DNA from: Flavihumibacter petaseus NBRC 106054
GTDB taxonomy: Bacteria; Bacteroidota; Bacteroidia; Chitinophagales; Chitinophagaceae
Direction: 5' to 3'
NCBI RefSeq assembly: GCF_000974785.1
Contig: NZ_BBWV01000004.1
Span: forward strand, 124,001-188,000
DNA length: 64,000 nt
A program made the position numbers and the translations under genes. Below the pieces are notes generated by a model. That model was not told the origin of the DNA, ran no database searches, and saw only the letters and a list, made by a program, of their open reading frames with translations. This document shows positions 17,423 through 23,508 of the stretch, piece by piece (position 1 is the first letter of the stretch; every line of letters begins with the position of its first letter).

Positions 17423-20364
17423 GTTGATTTGTTGTCGGGAAGCAATGCTTCGTAAAGAATTTCGACAGGATGCCGGGCTATTCTTCCAGTTCCATCTTTG
17501 ATCTGGTGCCGGCACGATGTACCGGAGGCCGCAATCATTGTTGTCGTTTCCAGTTTGCGTACAGTGGGAAATAACACAAGCTCCCCTATTTGCTGAGATA
17601 TCTCAAAATGTTCTGCCTCATATCCGAATGAACCTGCCATGCCGCAGCAACCGGAGGGGATTACCTGTACCTGGTAGTGCTCCGGTATCGACAACATACT
17701 GACGATTGCATGCTGAGAAGACAATGCCTTCTGATAACAATGTCCGTGTAAGGCTATTGAGGCAGCCGCAAGGGTAAAACTTGCACTTTTTATCCGTTGC
17801 TGCTCAAATTCGGCTGACAAAAATTCTTCTATGGTGTAAGTATGGGCAGCCAGTTGTACGGCTTGCTGCCGCATCTCCCCCGCAGAAAGGTCAATGTATT
17901 CATCCCTGATCGTCAGGATAGCGGAGGGTTCGATACCGACCAGTGGCATTTCTTCCTTCACCAATCCTGCAAGCAACTGAATATTTGATGCTGCTATCGT
18001 TTTGGCTTCCTTCACCATTCCCTTCGACAAAAATGATCTGCCGCTTTCCAGATGATCGGGTATCGTAACGGTATACCCTAATGCCTCCAGCAGCTTAACG
18101 GTAGTGATGCCGATAGTCACATCATAGTAGTTGGTGAACTCATCACAAAACAGCAATATGGTTTTACCACCGGCATTGCTCACGGACTTTCGTTCAGCCA
18201 TCCAGGCTTTCAGCGTTATCCCCTGTAACAAGGGCATCGTTCGGTCAGGATGGAATCCTACTATCCGGTTGAGCACGCTGCGGATCGCAGGTGTCCCGAA
18301 TGCCAGGTTGTAGAGGCCTGGAAATACGCTCGCCAGCTTCATCTGTCGTGCAAAGTTCCCGATCATTTTGCTGCGTACCGGGATACCATACCGGTCGTAA
18401 TACTGCTGGAGGAACTCTGCTTTCATTTTGGCAACGTCCACTCCTGACGGACATTCAGTTTTGCAACCTTTGCAGCTCAGGCAAAGATCCAGCACTTCCT
18501 TTACTTCCTTAAAAGACAGGCCTTCCTGCTCTTCACCACTGAGTACCTGCCGCAATACATTTGCCCGCGCACGGGTAGTGTCTCTTTCCAGGCGCGTGGC
18601 CATATAACTTGGACACATCGTCCCTCCGGTCATTTCCGATTTTCGGCAATCCCCCGACCCGGAGCATTTCTCAGCGAGACGAAGCATTCCGCCCTCTCCG
18701 GAAAAATCAAAATAGGTTGACAGTGGTTTTTGTTGCGGATGGCCTGCATCTTCTTCCGCCATACGGAATGATGTATCCATTGGTGGTGCCGCCGTGATCT
18801 TCCCCCTGTTAAAAATCCCTTCCGGATCAAACAGGTGCTTTACCTGCAGAAACAACGCGTTGGTTTCCTCCCCTACTACTTCGCGGATGAATTCCCCCCT
18901 GAGCCGGCCATCTCCATGTTCACCGGACAAAGAGCCCTGGTATTTCTTAACCAGTTGGGCTGTTTCAGAAAGTATCTTACGGAATAGCACTCTCCCTTCA
19001 CGGGTTTTCAAATTGATCATGGGTTCCACATGCAACTCACCGGCACCCGCATGCGCATAATAGGAAGCTTCAACCCCAAGTCGTTCAAACAAATTTTCAA
19101 GATCAGCAATATAGAACGGCAATTCATCTGGCGCTACAGCACAGTCTTCAATCAGGTTCACCGGCTGCGTGTCGCCGGGCTGATTACGCAGCAATCCCAA
19201 CCCCGCCTTGCGAACATCCCAGGCATATTTTGTGTCTTGATTATACAATACCGGGCTGGCATAACCGAGGCCGGCCGCCTTGAGATCAGTCATAAAAGTA
19301 TCTACACGTGCATCAACCGACTCACGGGTCGCCTCCATGAACTCAACCATTAGCAGTGCCGCCGGATCGCCTTCCATGAAAAAGCAGTTCTTTCGATATT
19401 CGGGATGTTGCCGTGTGAAGTTCATAATATAACGATCCACCAGTTCGGAGGCCATTGGCCGATGTTTCAACGCAACGATATTCGCGTGAAGGGATTCCTG
19501 CAGGGAAGTACAGTGAACGCATACGAGTGCCGTTTCAACAGGCGGAAGATCGATAAGCCGCAGCCTGGCCTCCGTGATCATCATCAGGGTGCCTTCTGAT
19601 CCGGCGATCAGTTTGCTCAGGTTAAACGGTTCGCCACCGGCGTTGTAGGGATACAAGTCGAGAAGGCTGTCCAGCGCATAGCCGGTATTCCTCCGGGTTA
19701 TTGACTTTTTCGGAAAATTATCACGTATGAGTTGCTGGTGTTGATTGTTCGCGAGCAACTTACCGATGCCTTCTGTTATACGCTGTACCAGGCTGCCAGC
19801 GTCAGCAGATCCTCCACCTGTTTCATTGAAAACAACTTCGGAACCATCGCTCAGCAATCCGCGAACTTCAATAAGGTTGTTGCGCACGTCGCCCCAAACG
19901 ATGCTGTGCAGTCCGCAGGAGTTGTTGCCAATCATGCCGCCGATCATGGCCCTGTTCGCAGTTGACGTTTCCGGACCAAACATCAGTCCGTGTGGCAGCA
20001 GCCATTTGTTGAGATCGTCCCGGATGACGCCGGGTTGAACTCGTACCCATTTTTCCGCAACATTGATCTCCAGAACCCTGTTGAAATATTTCGACATATC
20101 CACCACGATGCCGCTGCCCACTACCTGCCCGGCGAGGGATGTACCTGCCGCCCTGGGGATCAGTGTTGTCTGCTCATTCCTTGCAAAACCGATCAGCATT
20201 TTAAGGTCGGAGACCGTTTCGGGCAGCGCAACCGCAAGCGGACGCTCCTGGTAAACTGAGGCATCGGTAGAATAAGCCAACAGCTGTACGGTGTGTTCGG
20301 TTGAAGAATTAAAATAAAGCGCTCCCTGAAGTGCCGTCGAGAGCTTTTTCAATGCCTCCTGCAT
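17419..20364 (-). CDS. FAD-binding and 4Fe-4S oxidoreductase, GlcD-type fused to CCG domains (copy 1)
   Basis: Large redox enzyme of 981 residues. The N-terminal half is a VAO-type FAD domain (PRAAGTSLAGQVVGSG, then GPETSTANRAMIGGM) with a GlcD/D-lactate dehydrogenase C-terminal substrate domain (SGEHGDGRLRGEF). The second half is an iron-sulfur part: CSGSGDCRK..MCPSYMATR, then a 4Fe-4S motif CLSCKGCKTECP, and two CCG-like motifs (HGHCYQKAL, PSGCCGMAGSFGYE). Such fusions oxidise D-2-hydroxyacids such as D-lactate, glycolate or D-2-hydroxyglutarate and hand electrons to a membrane carrier. A clear paralogue lies at 23509-26451. The ATG at 20364 was chosen; earlier starts reach into the divergent FISUMP gene. 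Confidence 0.88.
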   Translation of the reverse strand: MQEALKKLSTALQGALYFNSSTEHTVQLLAYSTDASVYQERPLAVALPETVSDLKMLIGFARNEQTTLIPRAAGTSLAGQVVGSGIVVDMSKYFNRVLEINVAEKWVRVQPGVIRDDLNKWLLPHGLMFGPETSTANRAMIGGMIGNNSCGLHSIVWGDVRNNLIEVRGLLSDGSEVVFNETGGGSADAGSLVQRITEGIGKLLANNQHQQLIRDNFPKKSITRRNTGYALDSLLDLYPYNAGGEPFNLSKLIAGSEGTLMMITEARLRLIDLPPVETALVCVHCTSLQESLHANIVALKHRPMASELVDRYIMNFTRQHPEYRKNCFFMEGDPAALLMVEFMEATRESVDARVDTFMTDLKAAGLGYASPVLYNQDTKYAWDVRKAGLGLLRNQPGDTQPVNLIEDCAVAPDELPFYIADLENLFERLGVEASYYAHAGAGELHVEPMINLKTREGRVLFRKILSETAQLVKKYQGSLSGEHGDGRLRGEFIREVVGEETNALFLQVKHLFDPEGIFNRGKITAAPPMDTSFRMAEEDAGHPQQKPLSTYFDFSGEGGMLRLAEKCSGSGDCRKSEMTGGTMCPSYMATRLERDTTRARANVLRQVLSGEEQEGLSFKEVKEVLDLCLSCKGCKTECPSGVDVAKMKAEFLQQYYDRYGIPVRSKMIGNFARQMKLASVFPGLYNLAFGTPAIRSVLNRIVGFHPDRTMPLLQGITLKAWMAERKSVSNAGGKTILLFCDEFTNYYDVTIGITTVKLLEALGYTVTIPDHLESGRSFLSKGMVKEAKTIAASNIQLLAGLVKEEMPLVGIEPSAILTIRDEYIDLSAGEMRQQAVQLAAHTYTIEEFLSAEFEQQRIKSASFTLAAASIALHGHCYQKALSSQHAIVSMLSIPEHYQVQVIPSGCCGMAGSFGYEAEHFEISQQIGELVLFPTVRKLETTTMIAASGTSCRHQIKDGTGRIARHPVEILYEALLPDNKST

Positions 20365-20425
20365 AATAAACAAATCTAACCAACTCCCTCCGGAATCGAC
20401 GGAAAAGCAATATTTTACCATTATC

Positions 20426-21055
20426 ATGTTCAGTCCTTCTCCCAGACGGCCGGCACTGATTCTGGCAATTATCTGCCTGCTGCTCTCACAGCAGAATGTG
20501 GCCCAGGCTTTACCTGATACCATAAGGGACACCCAGGGCAACACCTACCTGACCCGGATATACAGCAGTAACCTGTGCTGGATGACTGTAAATCTGGCCA
20601 CCAATATTCCCGGATCATATGGTTATGAAACATCGGATAAGATCAGCGATTCCTTTGGCCGCCTTTATACCTGGAAAAGCGCATTGGAAGGTTGCCGGTT
20701 ACTGGGAAACGGCTGGCATTTGCCGACAAATGAAGAATGGCAACAATTGGCGCAGCCCTATGGGGGTGTGCGCGACGTAGCTGCAGATGGTGGAAAAGCT
20801 GCCTACGAAGCCCTGATAGATAGTGGAGCAGCGGCCTTCAATGCGGTTTATGGTGGCCGTTATGATCCACATGACAGCACCTATCACCGGGTAGACGCTC
20901 ATGGTTTTTATTGGACCGCTACTGCTACGGATCCGGCGCAGGCATGGTTTTATAATCTCGGCAGGAATGGAAGGATTGTAAACCGGCATCCTGATGGGCA
21001 AAAAACGGAGGCGCTTGCGGTGCGGTGTGTGAAAAGAATTGACAGAAATCACTGA
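20426..21055 (+). CDS. FISUMP-domain exported protein
   Basis: Exported protein of 209 residues with a Sec signal (residues 1-27, NVAQA) and one Fibrobacter succinogenes major paralogous (FISUMP) domain: DTQGNTYLTRIYSSNLCWMTVNL, then RLYTWKSAL, GWHLPTNEEW, FYWTATATDPAQAW and the terminal LAVRCVKR. FISUMP domains are beta-rich surface modules of unknown ligand. It lies 61 bp from the divergent FAD/Fe-S gene and overlaps the convergent hypothetical gene by 7 bp. A second FISUMP protein (lipoprotein) is at 29159. Two cysteines near residues 49 and 201 recur in the family. Confidence 0.85.
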   Translation: MFSPSPRRPALILAIICLLLSQQNVAQALPDTIRDTQGNTYLTRIYSSNLCWMTVNLATNIPGSYGYETSDKISDSFGRLYTWKSALEGCRLLGNGWHLPTNEEWQQLAQPYGGVRDVAADGGKAAYEALIDSGAAAFNAVYGGRYDPHDSTYHRVDAHGFYWTATATDPAQAWFYNLGRNGRIVNRHPDGQKTEALAVRCVKRIDRNH

Positions 21056-21348
21056 TTCAATTCCTCCTGGTCAATTGCCGCTTTAATGGCCATCGTCATA
21101 ACATCATCCGGCGCGACATGAAAATTTTCGAGATCCTGCGTTGTCCAGTGACCATCAGTGGTTTTCAGGAACTGGTATCGTTTAATGCCTTCAGCGGCAC
21201 CACTGACATTTACGATATATCCTATCCGCTTTTCATTGAAAGCAGGTTTCTTTTTCCAGAAAGCCAGTGAGAACGATTTCCGGCGAATGGTTCCAAATCG
21301 CACATCTCCATACATATTGCCAGGAAGATCAATGATAAAATGTCCCAT
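21049..21348 (-). CDS. Hypothetical protein
   Basis: A 99-residue soluble protein that I do not recognise. It starts MGHFIIDLPGN, has basic strands (FGTIRRKSFSLAFWKKKP, KRIGYIVNVSG) and an acidic helical end (PDDVMTMAIKAAIDQEEL). It overlaps the 3' end of the convergent FISUMP gene by 7 bp. Upstream is a 400-bp region with phased short repeats that could regulate it. Its codon use looks like that of its neighbours, which argues for a real gene. Confidence 0.55.
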   Translation of the reverse strand: MGHFIIDLPGNMYGDVRFGTIRRKSFSLAFWKKKPAFNEKRIGYIVNVSGAAEGIKRYQFLKTTDGHWTTQDLENFHVAPDDVMTMAIKAAIDQEELNQ

Positions 21349-21411
21349 AACAATATTTTATACCCGTAAGTTACGCCGATTATTTCAGCTTCGGCCGTGC
21401 GTTACAGGGAG

Positions 21412-21462
21412 TGAGCCCATTATTGACCGGATGAGCCCATTATTTAGCGAAATGAGCCCATT
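21412..21462 (+). repeat. Three direct repeats TGAGCCCATT
   Basis: TGAGCCCATT occurs at 21412-21421, 21432-21441 and 21453-21462, so the starts are 20 and 21 bp apart, about two helical turns each. The first two copies extend to TGAGCCCATTATT. The spacing suggests binding sites on one DNA face, located 64-114 bp upstream of the minus-strand gene at 21348. Confidence 0.7.
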
Positions 21463-21560
21463 CATGTAGCCAAGTGACTTATTATACTTATTCGCATACG
21501 CAATACAGGAACGGGCTTCAGAGCACAGTTTCGATTTTAACATCGTCTTGCACTTTCCGG

Positions 21561-21590
21561 TTTGCCGTCCATTTACCGTTATTTTGCCGT
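21561..21590 (+). repeat. Three 11-bp-period repeats TTTRCCGT
   Basis: TTTGCCGT at 21561-21568, TTTACCGT at 21572-21579 and TTTGCCGT at 21583-21590 start exactly 11 bp apart, one helical turn. The repeated 8-mer with changing 3-bp spacers looks like a cooperative protein-binding array rather than slippage. Confidence 0.65.
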
Positions 21591-21725
21591 TTTTCGCATA
21601 CTCTTCCGATACCCGTCGTATAGACTTCCCAGGGTAAGCTGCCTTAGATTACGATAAAAAGGGGTTCTGGAGCGTGTACAATGGGAAAGGGCCAAGCAAT
21701 GAACATGGCAGTTGCTTAAAAACAA

Positions 21726-21753
21726 GAAAGAGGTAAATAATTTACCTCTTTCC
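21726..21753 (-). terminator. Terminator of tRNA-Pro
   Basis: A perfect inverted repeat, GAAAGAGGTAAA at 21726-21737 and TTTACCTCTTTC at 21741-21752, lies directly beyond the 3' end of the minus-strand tRNA. On the minus strand it is followed by TTGTTTTT. Confidence 0.8.
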
Positions 21754-21757
21754 TTTG

Positions 21758-21831
21758 TCGGGAAGACAGGATTCGAACCTGCGACCCCCTGGTCCCAAAC
21801 CAGGTGCGCTACCGGCCTGCGCTACTTCCCG
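21758..21831 (-). tRNA. tRNA-Pro (anticodon TGG)
   Basis: A 74-base cloverleaf on the minus strand. The acceptor stem is CGGGAAG/CTTCCCG with discriminator A, the anticodon stem CCTGG/CCAGG holds the loop TTTGGGA with anticodon TGG, and the T arm contains GGTTCGAATCC. The CCA end is not encoded. A terminator hairpin follows at once. Confidence 0.95.
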
Positions 21832-21917
21832 GACCTGGAACGATTTTCCGTTCAAAGCGGTGGCAAAGGTAAGGGATCATAGATTATCCCCCAACACTAA
21901 CTTTCATTTGGGAAAAA

Positions 21918-22184
21918 TTAATCGTAATAAGGTGGTTCACAAAGCAGTAACCGCGCCATTCCCTGCAATATGAAATCCAATTCCGTTGATGGAAAAACGA
22001 CTGGCCCATATTCACCGGCCGTCCTGTCTTCCGCATAATCCCCCAGTTTTACCCGGATCTCCTGCTGTCCGAAAACCTGGAAGAAATATGGGGATTCCGA
22101 CCAGATATGATAAATCTCCCCCGGCAAAACATCATGGCCGAAGCGGATCGTTTCGTGATCCAGTTTTAGTGTATTGTAATGCAT
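21918..22184 (-). CDS. Hypothetical protein
   Basis: An 88-residue protein that I do not recognise, starting MHYNTLKLDHETIRFG. It has beta-rich, aromatic sequence (GEIYHIWSESPYFFQVFG) and a C-terminal helix (STELDFILQGMARLLL). There is no signal peptide or membrane segment. It follows the molybdopterin-oxidoreductase-like gene by 3 bp and so is probably the last gene of the MarR-led minus-strand operon. Upstream genes in that operon suggest a stress or redox role, but nothing in the sequence shows one. Confidence 0.6.
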   Translation of the reverse strand: MHYNTLKLDHETIRFGHDVLPGEIYHIWSESPYFFQVFGQQEIRVKLGDYAEDRTAGEYGPVVFPSTELDFILQGMARLLLCEPPYYD

Positions 22185-22187
22185 GGG

Positions 22188-22703
22188 CTATTCAACTCTT
22201 CGGATATGAATATACTGCAATCCTTTCACCGTCCGGCGACCTGTCCTCCGGTCGGCCGCACAAATTGCCAAAATCCTGTCGGGTATTTCTGCCAGTTTCT
22301 TTCCATCTTTTTCAGTGACAATATAAACCTGTTCCCCCACAACGGTATTGAAAAGCTCGTTCCAGGAATAGACCACTTTGTAGCCATCTGAGGCCTCCAG
22401 CACCAGGTAAAACTCACTCAGCTGTTTAGGGCCCGGTGTGCTGAACACCGATTTTTCCAGCACAGTCTTAAGGAGAATGCCCTTAAGCCCCTTATAGGTG
22501 CTCCTGGGTTCGCCCAGGTGGTTGGTAATGATGACATCAGGTATTGCGACAGCCGGGGAGGACAGGAAACTGTCCAGGGTAAGTAAACGAGACTGCCCGA
22601 CAGCACCATCGATCTGCAGTTTGTCAGTGGGGGTTATCTTTTCCTGGGCAACTACTGCAAAACTGAAGAAAAGAAAAATTGTAAGGAAGTGCAGGCGCGT
22701 CAT
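22188..22703 (-). CDS. Exported molybdopterin-oxidoreductase-like protein (sulfite-oxidase Mo-domain remnant type)
   Basis: Exported protein of 171 residues with a signal peptide ending at about residue 19 (AVVAQ). The mature part reads like the small sulfite-oxidase-type domain proteins of Bacteroidota annotated as molybdopterin-dependent oxidoreductase: a strand-rich region with STYKGLKGILLKTVLE, then SEFYLVLEASDGYKVVYSWNELFN and a final RTGRRTVKGLQYIHI. It is much shorter than catalytic sulfite oxidases and lacks an evident cofactor cysteine in the usual place, so a binding rather than catalytic role is possible. It lies 60 bp after a small exported protein and 3 bp before the next gene. 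Confidence 0.65.
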   Translation of the reverse strand: MTRLHFLTIFLFFSFAVVAQEKITPTDKLQIDGAVGQSRLLTLDSFLSSPAVAIPDVIITNHLGEPRSTYKGLKGILLKTVLEKSVFSTPGPKQLSEFYLVLEASDGYKVVYSWNELFNTVVGEQVYIVTEKDGKKLAEIPDRILAICAADRRTGRRTVKGLQYIHIRRVE

Positions 22704-22763
22704 ACCAGTCGTGTTTGACCGGCAATGTAAGAGAAAATCGGTCTGATTATTAATCCGTCACCA

Positions 22764-22934
22764 TCACAAATAAAGCGCCATGCCGACCAGCGGATGATCT
22801 GCCAGTCCTGCGGAGATATTTTCCTGCTCCTGCTGCGCTTCTTTTGCAAAGGGACATTCCCGCGTTTTCTTCTCCTCGGTGAAACCGGGAAAAAAGAACA
22901 GCAACGCACCTGACAGTAAGAGTTTAAACAACAT
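22764..22934 (-). CDS. Small exported protein downstream of marR
   Basis: A 56-residue frame that begins with a good signal peptide (residues 1-18, MLFKLLLSGALLFFFPG) and continues with a charged helical stretch (TEEKKTRECPFAKEAQQEQ) and the tail HPLVGMALYL. It starts 5 bp after the stop of marR and runs the same way, so it is almost certainly the second gene of that operon. An overlapping frame at 22700-22909 is its shadow. One Cys (residue 27) remains in the mature part. The function is unknown. Confidence 0.65.
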   Translation of the reverse strand: MLFKLLLSGALLFFFPGFTEEKKTRECPFAKEAQQEQENISAGLADHPLVGMALYL

Positions 22935-22939
22935 ATATT

Positions 22940-23377
22940 TTAATTCTGACAGTTCGAGATCATTTGCTCCAAAACTTCGCGCAAAACCTGAACATCCTGC
23001 AGGTTGATTCCCTGTAACGCCTGCCGGCGGTTAGCCTCCACCAGAGGCTGCACACCCTCTATCAGGGTTTCAGCGTCTGCTGTAACCGTGAGCGCGAATC
23101 GCCGCCGGTCTTCAGGATGGGGTTTTCTTTTCAATAATTTCTTCTTTACCAACAAGTCAATCATCCGGGTAATCGATGCATAATCCTTAAACACTTTATC
23201 CGCAATCTGCTGTTGCGTCGCCTCCGGATCCTCCTGCAGGGTTTTCAGCAATAACCACTGATCAATGGTAATATCAAAACCCGCTTTCGTGATATTGCGC
23301 TGCGCAAACTGACGGTAGGATTTGATCGATTTTTCCAGTGAATAAAACAGGATATCTCCCAGCTTTTCTGCCGTCAT
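22940..23377 (-). CDS. MarR-family transcriptional regulator
   Basis: Winged-helix repressor of 145 residues. The dimerisation helices are at about 5-35 and 115-145, and the DNA-binding part runs from DQWLLLKTL through EATQQQIADKVFKDYASITRMIDLLVKK (recognition helix near 66-80) to the wing HPEDRRRFALTVT with the family Asp-Arg-Arg. It likely senses a small phenolic or oxidative signal and controls its own operon: a perfect palindrome fills the spacer of its promoter at 23401-23416. Downstream genes are the small exported protein, the molybdopterin-like protein and a hypothetical. Confidence 0.93.
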   Translation of the reverse strand: MTAEKLGDILFYSLEKSIKSYRQFAQRNITKAGFDITIDQWLLLKTLQEDPEATQQQIADKVFKDYASITRMIDLLVKKKLLKRKPHPEDRRRFALTVTADAETLIEGVQPLVEANRRQALQGINLQDVQVLREVLEQMISNCQN

Positions 23378-23393
23378 GTGTGCTACTTTGATA

Positions 23394-23423
23394 CAAAGAT
23401 AATTGATATATCAATTAAATCAA
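23394..23423 (-). promoter_or_regulatory. Promoter of the marR operon
   Basis: On the minus strand TTG at 23423-23421 is followed after 19 bp by TATCTTTG at 23401-23394, a complete TTG-N19-TAnnTTTG promoter. Transcription should start near 23389, 12 bases before the ATG at 23377. Confidence 0.75.
23401..23416. promoter_or_regulatory. Palindromic operator in the marR promoter spacer
   Basis: AATTGATATATCAATT is a perfect 16-bp palindrome sitting between the two promoter elements of marR. MarR proteins bind 16-20-bp AT-rich palindromes of this sort, so autoregulation is the simplest reading. Confidence 0.7.
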
Positions 23424-23508
23424 TCGGGGTAACCGGTGAATTTAGGTCAACTTTTCTTGTACCTGGTAGCCCAACTACTAACCAAACTAAACTCCCAAAC
23501 TGCTAAAC

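Larger units (their letters stand above)
21349..21725. other. Gene-free region with short phased repeats
   Basis: About 380 bp between the hypothetical gene start at 21348 and the tRNA-Pro terminator. I find no convincing reading frame on either strand. It contains two sets of short direct repeats, listed separately at 21412-21462 and 21561-21590, and is otherwise unremarkable mixed sequence. Confidence 0.6.

Noticed and set aside
22700-22909. 69-residue arginine-rich frame on the minus strand
   Set aside because: It overlaps, in another frame, the 56-residue frame with a signal peptide at 22764-22934, and its own sequence is not protein-like.
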